This document shows positions 20,428 to 31,454 of a DNA stretch of 64,000 bases, one piece after another; position 1 is the stretch's first letter; every line of letters begins with the position of its first letter. The stretch covers positions 806,001 through 870,000 of the forward strand of contig CM076958.1 of NCBI GenBank assembly GCA_039566865.1, written 5' to 3'. This stretch comes from Aurelia coerulea. Its lineage: Eukaryota > Cnidaria > Scyphozoa > Semaeostomeae > Ulmaridae. The notes beneath the pieces are model-generated. The model was not told the DNA's origin. It worked only from the letters and a program-made list of their open reading frames with translations, and did no database searches. The position numbers were made by a program, and so were the translations under genes.

Positions 20428-21072
20428 TTAGACATCGTTCGCACTGCTCCGTATTCATGTGAAAACGGATAAAAAAGTATGTGTTTTCGCCTTGTGTTAA
20501 CACTGCTCCACCAGGAAATCGGAGACTCTTGAAAACGCACTTTGAAAACGGAGACTTTTGAAAACGCAGATACGCAGTGTGAACACCGAAAACGCAAAAA
20601 CGGATACTTTTGAAAACGCTCACAACAACAACAACAACTCAACAAAATGCTCAGTTCGCGCCAATCTGAACAACTCACTAGAAGTTAAAGTGAATGACCT
20701 GAGATATATAGCATTTGTCTATAAGTAGGACAAAGAAACTCCTAATCCCTCTATTGTTTTCTTTTGCATTGCTTTCATTCGCCACGAGCTGGATTATCAA
20801 ATACAATAGGCTATTTATAAATCCATGAGATCTCATCTTTTAACTCAGGCTATTCACTTTAATGAAATGTTTGGACGCCAAAACTTCCAATTTTATAGAG
20901 GGCGGTGGTCTCGTTTTCATAGCGTTTTCATTTTTATCCGGAGCGGAGCAACATGAACGCTTCATCGTTTTCGAAGCGTTTTCATACTAACCCAGAGTAG
21001 TGTGAACAGGTAAAATGAATCAATATGAAAACAGATAAAAACGAATACGGAGCAGTGTGAACATAGCCTAAG
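20428..21072. mobile_element. MITE with GAAAACG-rich interior, split by a second MITE
   Basis: The left end GTTCGCACTGCTCCGTATTC and right end GAATACGGAGCAGTGTGAAC are inverted repeats. The interior on both sides is full of TTTTGAAAACGC or GCGTTTTCAT motifs. The piggyBac-like MITE at 20699-20858 lies within it. Target duplication not readable. Confidence 0.8.
20699..20858. mobile_element. piggyBac-like MITE, copy 1, flanked by TTAA
   Basis: TTAA at 20695-20698 precedes AGTGAATGACCTGAG, and CTCAGGCTATTCACT precedes TTAA at 20859-20862. The element is 160 bp, non-coding, and about 93 percent identical to 50876-51045. TTAA flanks are the signature of piggyBac insertion. It lies inside another MITE and so is younger than that one. 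Confidence 0.92.
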
Positions 21073-21073
21073 C

Positions 21074-21930
21074 TCAAAGAAAATGACCCGTTGAAAATGA
21101 CCGGGCGTCCCAAGAAAAAGAACTCCCGTTTGAAAAATCACTAAAATTTGATTACAAGGCCGATGCTCCGATTTCTCTTTATGACTCAGTCCCGGGGGGG
21201 GGGGGGTACTCCCATACTTGACCTGACGGGATATGCCGCTCAACAGGGTATCCTTTTACGGTAAAATTATGCGACAGGGTGTCCTTTTCTAACGAAAATT
21301 ATGCGACAGGGTATTATAATAGGTAAAAAATTTATGCGACAGGGTATCACAAGCAAAAATTACGTTCTACACTATATTTGAGATTCAAATTTTTATGCAA
21401 CAGGGTATCACAAGCAAAAATTGCGTTCTACGCTATATTTGAGATGCCAAATTTTTATGGGACAAGGTGTACTTTTGGCCTATTTTCTATGCGACAGGGT
21501 GCAGGGTGTGGAGAGGTTTTCAGCACACCCCCGTCACTTCCCTAATCAAGTACCCCCCCCCGGGGACTCAGTAGACCAAGGGCCATATTATTACTTAAGG
21601 GTTTTTAAATGAGCAAGTTTAGCATTTTTACTGCTGCCTGGTTTTGAATCAAACTGCAAAATTCACTGATGATTATCAAATCAATTTCTTTGTGCATATC
21701 AAAATTTTTTATTTTTGTCATAAATGGCAGAAAGAAACGTGAACTATCATAGGGGACTTCAAGGATGATAAAAAGTCTCACAATATTGGCACTCTCACTT
21801 TCGTTCCTTCTGTCAATGGAATAATTTTGTTCTAGAGCGGTTCTAGCCGGCGAATCAAAATTGCAAACGTGGTCTTGGTCTCGTACGTTGCTCAATATGT
21901 TAGTTTTACAGATTGTTGTCAAACTTTTCT
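21074..21930. repeat. Ancient dispersed repeat, interrupted by a hAT-like MITE; inverted relative at 61925-62360
   Basis: Two blocks match the distant copy in reverse: 21105-21165 (AAGAACTCCCGTTTGAAAAA and AAATTTGATTACAAGGCC) and 21605-21730 (GCTGCCTGGTTTTGAATCAA and AAATCAATTTCTTTGTGCAT). In this copy the blocks are separated by the 374-bp MITE at 21191-21564. The minus-strand frame at 21605-21922 has no domain I recognise; the repeat may derive from an unidentified autonomous element. Confidence 0.65.
21191..21564. mobile_element. hAT-like MITE with poly-G/poly-C ends and TATGCGACAGGGT repeats
   Basis: Ends CCCGGGGGGGGGGGGTACT and GTACCCCCCCCCGGG are inverted repeats. The 8-bp duplication GACTCAGT is exact (21183-21190 and 21565-21572). 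The interior holds at least five spaced copies of (A)TGCGACAGGGT. The frame at 21421-21612 spans this repeat and is an artefact. Confidence 0.92.
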
Positions 21931-22489
21931 GATCATGTACCTTCTAACAGAAGAAGAAGAGGCAATGAGCAGAACAGAATGGAGATTGTTTGTTCAGAAG
22001 ATCGCCAGAAGTCGCCAACGACTTGATGTTGCGTAACACACACACACCCAACCTTCCATCCGTTCACCATTCTCGATATTTTTTACAGAACGTGAGAGAC
22101 GTTTCTCCTCCCTAAATGAATTATTAATTGACTTGAGAAGTTACCTTGAATGTGGTATTAATGAATCACCTGGAATTCTATAAAAATATTCTCTACAGGG
22201 GTCTAACCTCATGTCCTAAGGCGAGTCCTAGGGTATCTTCAATAGCCATTGACACTACGACATGACTTAACGACACGAATTCCTCCTCTTTGATATTCTG
22301 AATCAACACTGGTCAATTGAGGTTAACTTTGTTTATTTGAAAATGGGTGAGTCAGGGAAAATGCCTCAAGTTTGCAAGCATAGGAATCAACAGTTTAATA
22401 TTTAGCAGTATTTTAGTTGCATGTTCTTCGTGTTAATGCCAGGATGGTGTCATGAGCTTTTGCCCCCCTTGGTCTCGTCCCTCTGGTGT
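21931..22489. other. Unassigned DNA; possible C-terminal tail of an old retrotransposon
   Basis: At 21968-22036 the plus strand reads SRTEWRLFVQKIARSRQRLD followed by VA and a stop. Short basic tails of this style end some retrotransposon ORFs, but there is no supporting domain. A (CA)n tract lies at 22037-22047. The remainder is unassigned. Confidence 0.35.
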
Positions 22490-22773
22490 TATCAAGGGCG
22501 TTAGGACACGAACGTGTTGATTACATTTACCTTGTTTTGATCCTTGCCTTGATTTCTTGTCTTCTTTGCTTCTCTGTTTCGTCTTCAACAGGTGTGCAAG
22601 TGAACGGTTTATTCAAATAACACGAGGCATTTGGGCCTGATAAACCGTTCAGTTGCACACCAGTTGAAGACGAAACAGAGAAGCAAAGAAGACAAGAAAG
22701 CAAGACAAGGATCAAAACAAGGTAAATAAATATGTAATCAACACGTTCGTGTCCTAACACCCTTGGTGTTATG
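22490..22773. repeat. Inverted repeat with about 125-bp arms
   Basis: The arms pair from CAAGGGCGTTAGGACACGAA at the left to CTAACACCCTTGG at the right, including AGAAGCAAAGAAGACAAGAA and its complement. The loop is about 30 bp. Within the right arm, a purine-rich stretch ends CAAAACAAG before GTAAAT, exon-like on plus. The element may be a MITE carrying captured exon sequence. Confidence 0.8.
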
Positions 22774-22904
22774 TGGTCGTATTGTCTTAAGTAATTTGTT
22801 ATTGTAGACTTTTTAAATTGAATATGAAAATCTTTAAAAAGCATTGCACGATTGGTTCGTGTATATATCGTTTTAGTTAATGGCTTGAAATGATCTTCAG
22901 GTAC

Positions 22905-23362
22905 TTCGTTATGAGTGTTCATTAGCAAAGGAAACAAATCTTTAAAAAACATTGCATGATTGGTTAATGCATCTTTCTTTTGCTTTAATGGCTTGAAAGG
23001 AACTTCGGGTACTTCGTTATATGTGTTCATTAGCACAGGGAACAAATCTTTAAAAAACATTGCATGATTGGTTAATGCATCTTTCTTTTGCTTTAATGGC
23101 TCGAAAGGAACTTCGGGTACTTCGTTATATGTGTTCATTAGCAATGGAAACAAATCTATAATAAATATTACGTGACTGGTTAATGCATCTTTCTTTTGCT
23201 TTAATGGCTTGAAAGGAACTTCGGGTACTTCGTTATATGTGTTCATTAGCACAGGGAACAAATCTCTAAAAAACATTGCATGATTGGTTAATGCATTTTT
23301 CGTTTGATTTAATGGCTGAAAAGGAGCTTCAGGTACTTCGTGATGTGTGTTCATCGGCAATC
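22905..23362 (-). repeat. 108-bp tandem array encoding 36-residue repeats
   Basis: GTTCATTAGC-type starts recur at 22917, 23025, 23133, 23241 and 23349, period exactly 108. On minus the period keeps the frame open, giving about five copies of a 36-residue unit with the core NEVPEVPFKPLKQKKDALTN. The open frame runs 23360 to 22527 (277 aa), continuing into the neighbouring inverted repeat and ending in a hydrophobic segment (about residues 207-227) and a basic tail. There is no signal peptide or known domain. It could be a repeat-containing exon or simply an in-frame minisatellite. The second seems likelier, since the frame runs into a palindrome. Confidence 0.85.
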
Positions 23363-23438
23363 CTTGAAATCTTAATTATTTTCAGAATTACAGCGTCTTG
23401 TTGGTTTCAAATAGATTTCCACTTTTGACGTCATCAAA

Positions 23439-23909
23439 TTGCTAAATCGTAAACCACAAAAGCTACAGATTTACCGTCACATTATAGACCTTCGTAAACT
23501 TTGGTCTTCTCATGCATGGAGACCTACCACTGCAGAACTTGCCAAGCTTTCAACAGCTCATAAAAAGTTTCTTCGCTCAATGGTCATGAATGGTTACAAA
23601 AGAGTTAACCCACCTGATCCATCAGCAGGAAAATCTGAGACAGTCGACTGGCACTATGTCATAAGAGACAGAGATCTGCTCTCTATTACCCAAACTGACT
23701 CCATCGAATCATTCTACACAGAACAGCAGCATAAATGGGTAGCACATACTATCAGACGCCCAAACAATGAAATTATAAAGAAACTAACTTTTCATCAAAC
23801 CAAGAATGTAAAACGTGGTAGAAGAATACAGTCCATCTTAGAAAAAGCACAACAGAGATCAAACACTGAGAAACAGCAATACCTGAGGGACTGTTTTAAT
23901 GGAAAATGA
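23439..23909 (+). pseudogene. Post-RT C-terminal fragment of a non-LTR retrotransposon
   Basis: The 156-aa translation contains STAHKKFLRSMVMNGYKRVN, then WHYVIRDRDLL, a TQTDSIESFYTEQQHKWVAH segment and a basic tail ending QQYLRDCFNGK. The arrangement [SH]-W-x-LS-x-AHKKFLR...D-W-x(7)-DLL-x(4)-QT-x(2)-I-x-SF-x(4)-KW-x-AH matches what follows the reverse transcriptase in several cnidarian-type LINE ORF2 proteins. The catalytic part is absent. The ATG at 23439 may be chance. The element probably ends in the TAATAATAATAAT tract at 23975. Confidence 0.78.
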
Positions 23910-24049
23910 ACACAAACGTCATCCTATTCTGGCAATGACTACCATATATTTTCAATATGAAAATGGTTAAAATTAATAATAATAATGGTCTTCTTGAACA
24001 TTGATTGATTTGATTTTTGATTAGATTTTATCTTTTTTACCCATATGGT

Positions 24050-24445
24050 AACCCCTCAATAATAATAATTGATTTACAGGGGGCCATGCTAAAAATTTAC
24101 AAATAACTACTAATTTACACTAAGAACGAACTTTGCTATAAAACCTAAACCTAAACTAATTACAATTTGTCATAAATAAACGAAAGAAAACAGAAAAGAA
24201 TTGGTGAGAGAAATTCATGGTTGCACCTTCTTTTTAAACGATCTCAGGGTTGAAGTATTTCTGATCTCAGGGCCAAGACTGTTCCAAAGTTTGACGCCTC
24301 GGTACGCGAAACATTTCTGCCCCCCTGCCGATTTTAATAATGGCAGCCTGAGATTGACTTCAGCGTTTCTAAGAGAACGAATGGTAGAGTTGTTGACTCT
24401 CGTGACAGTCTCACGATCTCTCGTGAAAGATTCCAAGTTTTTCAA
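24050..24445 (-). pseudogene. 3' end of another CR1-like LINE
   Basis: The minus-strand frame 24445-24215 contains CFAYRGVKLWNSLGPEIRNT followed by STLRSFKKKVQ and a stop, the FxxRGxKLWNSLP-like C-terminal tail of CR1-type ORF2. An AT-rich 3' UTR extends to about 24050, ending in an AATAATAATAATT tract on plus (24057-24071). It belongs to a different subfamily from 5566-6125 and is closer to 11090-11563. Confidence 0.8.
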
Positions 24446-24539
24446 TGTCTTTCGTTTTTACGTTTGATTCATTTGTATCTGCTAAAGATTTAAAAATTTG
24501 ATTACACTTTGGATAAATGTAATCTCTTTATTAAATCCG

Positions 24540-25290
24540 TTTGTTTTATTGCAACTGTTTTAATGCATTCAATTTGCTGTCAATAAAATTCACCTTCTTA
24601 TTCATCAAGAAACTCAAAATTCTTGTTTGGCTTTGTTCTGATTTCTTTCTTTATTTTTCGATGACCTGCTGTTTTAACCATGTTTTTGATAAAAATCTTC
24701 TTATTTCAGCACATCATTCACTTGGGGATAAAAATAGATTTTTCATTCAAATTTGTTTACTTTTATTGCAACTGTTTAAAAGAAAACAGTTTGATATAAG
24801 TAGATTACTTTTCAATTCATCCAAAATTCAAAATATCAATATTTGATTTGTTTCGATGTTACTGTTTGCTTTAATTTTCTGCTGTTTTTACCATGCTTTT
24901 CATAAATTTCCTTATTTCAGCAGATCGCTCAGTTGGATGAAAATAGATTATTTCCTATCTCAAATTGTAAAGGCTTCTTCTTTGTTGTGTTATCAATAAA
25001 CTTATCATTGATGTTGTTGATTTTTGATATCAATAACATTAATAAAATTATTGTAATTGTTTATTTTAATACTTTGCTGTTTTAGCCATGCTTTTCCTCA
25101 ATCTCCTTATTTCAGCAGATCGTTCAGTTAAATAGAAATACATTCTTCATTCAAATTTATTTGCTATCTCAGATTGTATAGGCTTCTTCTTTATTGTGTT
25201 ATCAATAAACTTATCTTTTTTTTATATCAACAACATTAATGAAATTATTGTTATTGTTTATTTTGATACTTTCTGTTTTGCTAGATCTCC
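24540..25290. repeat. Diverged tandem array, about 195-215 bp units
   Basis: TGCTGTTTTx(1-3)ACCATG starts recur near 24667, 24880 and 25075. Each is followed by CTTATTTCAGCAGATC-like blocks, TTCATTCAAATTTRTTT and GGCTTCTTCTTTRTTGTGTT. Identity is about 70-80 percent. Fragments appear as far as 25680 (TTGCAACTGTTTTGAAGCAT). AT-rich and non-coding. Confidence 0.78.
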
Positions 25291-26840
25291 TTGCTTTTCT
25301 GCTACCGCCATTCTGTAGATATTCAATTAGATAGATCTAGATTCCTTAGTGGTTTATTTCCTGTCTTGAATTTTTGTTTTGCTTTATTCATGTCCACAAG
25401 CAAATTCAAAGTTATGTAGTTTACGAGCTGCATATGCAGGTATGAAATTAGCCTATTGTCTTTGATGATTTCGACACGAGCGTGGATATTGTCTAGCCAG
25501 AGGAACAATAGCGTGCTTAGGCGTTTTCTTTGTCCTATTTATAGATAACCTCCAAGCTCTGTTCATTCACCAGAATTATTTTCACGTTGTGTTACAGTAA
25601 GGTCTTAGCGTTGTTTCACATGTTCTTATCAGATGCGTTAGCTTTATTGCAACCGAGATTGCAACTGTTTTGAAGCATTCGAATTACTGTCAATAGAAAA
25701 CTCTTCCCAATGGATTTAGTATTCAAGATTATTGTTTCTTCCTTTTTTGTGTTTGTTTGTTAGTTGTCAGAGTTACATTCAGTCAGATGGAAATAGATTG
25801 TTCGTTCAAATTCATTTATTGCCTCGAACAGTTTATTTTTGCTTTGCTTTTGTGTGCTTCCCATTTCAAGCCTTGTTTTGTGTTCAAAAGTCTGTCTCAA
25901 ATTAGAAGTCACATTAAATTTTCACGAATAAAAACAATCAAAGTGTTTTTTATGAATAATTTTGCGAAATCGCAAATCTCACATGACATCTTATATGAGA
26001 CAGAATTCAGTAATTTCAAGTCTAGTTTTGCCTGTCAGATTCGTTTGCCCTCCTGTCGAGGATTGTAAGAATGTTGAACACGAGTGAAGCGAGCGCTTTG
26101 ACTTCCTCGTTGACGACAAATGAAGTATTGTGTTGATTTCAAAACTGTTATCGTTGGTCCAAAAAGAACCATTACATTTAGTTTTAAAGCATTAATTTCT
26201 CATGTCGTGAACTGAAACAACATCTATTTTCCATCAAATACCAGTCATGAATACCTCTATCAAAAACTATATCTGAAATCAATCCTAATATCCTCATATA
26301 TATCCTTGAAATTTGAAGAATAAGTTTTTAGTTTAGGGGGTGCTCTCTCCTCGATTAGTTTACCTACTGAGAGAGCTCCTCCTTAAGAAATTCCTCCCCA
26401 TACAAAAAGCTATGTGTATAATCCTATTAGTTATGTTTTATTTCCTGTTTAATTGATAATTTGTTAGTTGTATGTTGTTTTAAAGAGATTTTTGTATGTA
26501 GTGGAATTTTAAAATTAAACTGAACTGAACTGAATGTTTACCAAGGGTAAGACAGAAAATATCGCTTAAGGTTTTGGTGTATCACTGCTTTTTCAAATGC
26601 TTTTGTTAACATTTCTTGTTTTATTGCATTCTACAGCAATGCAGTCGAATAAAATTGGATTTTTCTCTCAAATTCATTGACAAAATTTCGAGTTGTTTAT
26701 TTTTCCTTTGTTATTAAAAGCTAGCATACTGAAAGCATTACATCTACTATCACTAACGCTTTGACTAACCGCTGTTCCCATGATCTTTTGTTAAAGCTGC
26801 TTATCGTCTTGTAATCACATTTTCATCATTTTAATTGATA
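25291..26840. other. No gene recognised; decayed repeat material
   Basis: AT-rich, with short fragments of the preceding array. TGCTCTCTCCTCGATTAGTT at 26341-26360 recurs in reverse at 42220-42245. The frame at 25757-26068 (103 codons) lacks motifs. Near 26505-26535 GAACTGAACTGAAT is a small repeat. Confidence 0.45.
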
Positions 26841-27310
26841 AGGGAGCTGTCATTTTTAATAACAGGGAGGGGGGGGGGGTGGAAGCATTTTGAAAATTTG
26901 CCCAAAAAATTTTAGACCCCTGCATTCTAGCCATTAAAAATTTCAGAGCCCATCTGATTTTCACCAAAAAATTTCAGACCCCTGACAGCACAAAACGACT
27001 TCAAAAGAACCAGACTATCACAACAGCATCAAACCAAACAGAGAAGAATTCAATTGAAGAAAAGAAGAAAGAACTTAACAGACATAAATATTGATGTCTA
27101 ACTTTTTTGAGAAAATTAATAAATAGTTAAGCTAAAATCTACAAAACTGAATTTTTTCGAAAGTATTCAAAAATTTGGCACATTTATTTTCAGACCCCAG
27201 TATAAATTCCTCTAAAAGTTTCAGACCCCAATAAATTTACCTTAAAAATTTTCAGACCCCTCCTCATTTGCTTCCACCCGGGTCCCTGCAATTATTTATG
27301 ACTGCTCCCT
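26841..27310. mobile_element. hAT-like MITE with repeated TTTCAGACCCC interior
   Basis: Ends AGGGAGCTGTCAT and ATGACTGCTCCCT are inverted; a second inverted pair lies just inside (CAGGGAGGGGG to TGGAAGCA against TGCTTCCACCCGGGTCCCTG). TTTCAGACCCC and AAAAATTT motifs occur repeatedly within. No exact 8-bp duplication was found, so the superfamily assignment rests on the style of the ends. Confidence 0.7.
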
Positions 27311-27319
27311 AAGTACATA

Positions 27320-27780
27320 CAGGGTGTCCCAAAAACATGTGCGCCGTTTGAATGGCTACTGTAGAGGAGCCATGCATCTAACTTTTCTGTTTTTCAGATT
27401 TGTGAATAGAAGAGATTTCAACTTTGAGTTTGGCACCGAGTTTGTGTAAATCTGACAAGTGGTTGCTGATTTATTGAGAAAGAAAGTCACAATCACTGGT
27501 TGCTTCAAAACCAGAGGATTTTATCTCCGTACTTAACCTTATAACTTGAATTTTAACATTAAATCAACTTAAACTTTACAGTTATGCCAGGAAACGCATT
27601 TGGGAGTAATTAATAACCATATTCTTCAATAATATCGACCAAGCAGCATGCTGAACGCAATAATGTTGGTTTAAAACGACTTTATCGCTTTTGAGAAGCA
27701 AAATATGATGGACGCATGACATGGGCTGAAGCACTTGTGTTGCACATTTCCATTCCTAGCAACCCTAGCTATGTCCAATA
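27320..27780. mobile_element. Mariner-like MITE, left part (family M2)
   Basis: TA at 27318-27319 precedes CAGGGTGTCCCAAAAACATG; the sequence then follows 12383-12820 with about 80 percent identity, including TTTGTGAATAGAAGAGATTT and ACTGGTTGCTTCAAAACCAG. The right inverted arm is not recognisable here, so the copy is truncated near 27780. Confidence 0.78.
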
Positions 27781-27914
27781 TTCTTGGTTGTCACAAAATT
27801 GTGGAATGTGAAGCCGCTATTCGCTTTGCACCTCAGGGGGGATCTCGGGATCGCACGAAACTTTCGAAGTCGGATTTTCCATAGTTTAATGATTGTTACG
27901 ATTCTAGCTGTAGA

Positions 27915-28514
27915 ACAAGGGCAGATTTTGTAATACAATAGCAACAGCTGCATTTGATTGACACTTCAATTCAAAGCGATTAGCGACTGCAGACAAAGGA
28001 AATTCTCTCAACCAGTAATTCAAAACAAACAAAGCCGCAAAAGTTTCCCCAAAACTGGTAGGGCAAACTCTCGCCTTGTGCAAGCGAAAGGTGGCTTTTA
28101 AGAGAAGTTATGTGCTTAAAGCGAAAGAAGAAGGGTAAATCTAAAGTTCTGCCAGGCAGATTTTGTTTATTTGATTCAGAAGACGAGCAAAAGGCATTGT
28201 AATTCTCGCGTATTTAGGGCTTAAATTCAAACCATTACAAAACTGCTCCTGATTGAAATAAATAAAATCCGCCAGACAGAACCTTAGATTTACCCTTCTT
28301 CTTTCATTATAAGCACATAACTTCTCTTAAAAGCCACCTTTCGCTTGCGCAAGGCGAGAGCTTGCCCTGCTAGTTTCGGGGAAACTTTTGCGGCTTTGTT
28401 TGTTTTGAATTACTGGTTGAGAGAATTTCCTTTGTCTGCAGTCGCTAATCGCTTTGAATTGAGGTGTCAATCAAACGCAACTCATGCTATTGTATTACAA
28501 AATCTGCCCTTGTT
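27915..28514. mobile_element. Large foldback with about 300-bp arms (repeat A, complete)
   Basis: Arms 27915 to about 28190 and about 28240 to 28514 are inverted copies at about 90 percent identity. They start and end with ACAAGGGCAGATTTTGTAAT and its complement and share TTCAAAGCGATTAGCGACTG, GTTTCCCC and AAGAAGGGTAAATCTAA. The centre is short. Partial copies are at 11568-11690, 33795-34365 and 47620-48000. No target duplication could be fixed. Confidence 0.85.
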
Positions 28515-28694
28515 ATTCTATAGTAATAAAGTCGGTCCCGATCCTGCTCTGAAATTGAACTGTTTCTGTTTTTCAATAATCCTAAACTGAGTTGTACCAC
28601 CGCCAAAAGTTGGCCCCGATGCTGCTCTTAACTTACCGCGCGGTATCGCAGTAGGCCAGAGTTTTCCTGTTTCCTTGTAAGGACCAATTAACGA

Positions 28695-28862
28695 CAGGGA
28701 CGTAGGAAGCATCTCAAACTTGGAGGGGCACGACACTTCAAGGGCACTTATTTTATTAAGCTAAAGGGGCACTTCCTGAAAATAAAAAGGGCATTTCTTT
28801 GTTTATTCCAAAATCTTGGGGGGGCACGTGTGCCCAGTGCCCCCCCGGTTCCTACGTCTCTG
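28695..28862. mobile_element. hAT-like MITE with 8-9 bp target duplication AATTAACGA
   Basis: Left end CAGGGACGTAGGAA and right end TTCCTACGTCTCTG are inverted repeats. AATTAACGA flanks both sides (28686-28694 and 28863-28871). The interior is rich in GGGGCAC and GGGCACTT. A truncated relative is at 16400-16455. Confidence 0.9.
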
Positions 28863-29839
28863 AATTAACGAACAATGTCCGGACACAGAGTCGTTCCCAA
28901 TCAATCCGGCTGCGTTACATGCAGTGGTGTTGTCCAATAGTTCTGCTTCTGTGGAGGAGTTCATTTATTAGCAACAGCTGTTGTTTCTAAAAATCGGTCG
29001 CTCGTGGAAAAAACTCAGTCCTTTGAACACGCACTGAAAAAATTGCATTTACGCCCCTGTACGTGGATTGCTCTTATCATTTTTCTTATCCTAAGATTCA
29101 ATTACATTTCCTAAAATCCGTAGAAAATTCAGTTTGTTATACATAAACCATGATTACAAATTCTACTCGTTGATAGCACACAAGACTGTAATTTATATAT
29201 GCAGATGGCGTATTTTGAACTGTTCATTGTAGATATAACACAATTAAAACGAGTATTTTCTAAACAGCATTGCTTCTTTGATGTATTATAAAAATTGATG
29301 GATGCTCAAGTCTTTTAAACCGATTCAACATGTGCTGCTATTTAGATATATTTTGATAGAAAACGAACAATATAAGAAATATCAATTTCTAACAAGTCGA
29401 TGTCCGTGCGATATGTCTGGTTGATCTGCAATTTGTTAAAGAAATATATTGAATGCAGTTTTTCGCAAATTATTTTCAACTCGCGGGAAACAAATGCTAC
29501 AAATTCTATCACAGCCAGAAATCGACACCGTGCCTCTTTTGATGCAAATACAAACACAAAGCCTACTTCATGCATGCGTTCAGTAGTGCACGCTTTTTGG
29601 ATTTAACTCTACATTTCATCGAGGCAAAAGCTGCATTTGCAAATCCACAAAAATCTAAAATCGCAATCTGAGATCAATCAAATCGAAATTTAAATTCGTG
29701 TTTGCATCGATTTTTCATGCTGAAATACAGCAGATTCTAAGCTCGAAGTTTCTTCATAAGTTTTCAACATCACATTGGTGAGAAAGAAGGGATTTTTTAG
29801 GCGAGGATTTAGTCGTTAATTCGATGAAATAAACTTGAA
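28863..29839. other. No gene recognised
   Basis: Unassigned DNA. Opposed frames at 29342-29606 overlap and show no motif. The end of the stretch grades into the satellite-like array. Confidence 0.5.
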
Positions 29840-30166
29840 AGGAAACTTTGTTGTTTTCACTTGCCGTTTTACAGAGAAGCGAGAAAATTTAGACTTGTAT
29901 GCATGAAGTCATTCTGAAGACATGAGAAGGTCAATGCGATATACCCAGAGCTCGACGTAAAAAACCCATTCTGACAAGAACTCATAAAACAACTCACTTT
30001 GTCAAAGTTTTTCTTCTGCACACCCTTCTTACTTCTGTAATTTTCACGTGATTTACTCTTCTCTGTAAACAGCATCTTCGTAGAGCTACTAATTACACTT
30101 TCCCTTACTTTTCATTGATTAGTCCCTGCTATATGTGGATGACTTTTTCAGCTGTCACTCTAAACC

Positions 30167-30219
30167 TAGCCTGCGTGCAGACTCTGTCAGAAAAATTGAA
30201 AAGAACTGCATGCAGGCTA
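30167..30219. mobile_element. 53-bp minimal MITE inserted in one satellite unit
   Basis: TAGCCTGCGTGCAG and CTGCATGCAGGCTA are inverted ends of a 53-bp insertion, flanked by exact TCTAAACC duplications (30159-30166 and 30220-30227). The neighbouring units read CTCTAAACCCGTCAG without the insertion. The 8-bp duplication suggests a hAT-type source. Confidence 0.92.
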
Positions 30220-31310
30220 TCTAAACCTGTAAGAAGCAGATTCTACGCTAAATCTTGATTTCTTTTCCTGCATTTGATTGTTCACAAATTTCACGACCAC
30301 ATTACAGAGAAGGGAGATGTATTTTTGGCATAAATTCAGTCGAAGCAAGGTTATCAAGAACTCGCCCTTACAAGGACATGGCTTATAAAAACAGCTCACC
30401 ACTTCGTAAATTTCCTTTCACTCACCATTTTTACTCCTGTCTTTATCGCGAGCATTACTCTTCTTTGTAAACAAACGTCTTTGTCGAGCTACTACTTACA
30501 CTTTCCCTTACTTTTCATTGATTAGTCCCTTCTATATGTGGATGACTTTTTCAGCTGTCACTCTAAACCCGTCAGAAGCAGATTCTACGCTAAAGTTTGA
30601 TTTCTTTCCAGCATTATTCTTCAAACGTTTTCACGACCACATTGCAGCGAAGGGAGATGTATTTTAGGCATAAATTCAGTCATTAATCCAACGCTATGAA
30701 CTCAAAAGCAATGTTATCAAGGACTCGCCCGTAGAAGGACATAACTTGCGAAAACAGCCCACCTCTTGGTAAATGTTCTTTCACTCGCCCTTTTCACTTC
30801 TGTGCTATCTCAAGAATTGCCCTTCATTGTAAACAAACATCTTTGTTGAGCAACTAATTACACTTTTTCATTGATTATTCCCTGCTATACGTGGATGATT
30901 TTTTCAGCTGTCTTTCTAGACCCGTCAGGAGCCAGGAGCGGATTCTAAGCTAGATCCATTATTCTCCAAACGTTTTCAAGACCACGTTGCAGAGAAGGGA
31001 TATGTATTTTAGTCATAAATTCTAGGCTTGTCTATAAATAGAAAAATGAAAACATTCAGACACAGCATTGTTTCTTTCGCTATCGTTCATGGCGCCTGTG
31101 CTGCAACTTCGATTCGTCTGTTTTTAGATTGTTGTGCTCTTGCAAATGCAAGCGTTTAACCTTGCACGGAGCCTTCAAGTCAATGCAATAAACTCAAAAG
31201 GAAGTCTTTTAAAGAATTTACCCTTAGAAGGACATAGCTTACCAAAACAGCTTACCTTTTCGTAAATCTTCGCCTGCTCAGTTCAGACAATAACGATATC
31301 TGATACTGCA

Positions 31311-31454
31311 TTCATACTGACGCAGTTAAAACAGCTTTATCGAAACCATGCTGAATTCCAACCAATGAAATGAATTCAATATGTGTGATTGACCAATTAA
31401 AATGCAACATTTGATAACCTAGCTTGAGTTCATTGGTTTCGTTTGCAAGTGTGA
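31311..31454. mobile_element. Short MITE, TTCACACTG termini, copy 2
   Basis: TTCATACTGACGCAGTTAAA at the left and TTGCAAGTGTGAA at the right match the ends of 6836-6970. The shared core includes ATTGACCAATTAAAATGC. It lies inside the satellite-like region. Confidence 0.62.
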
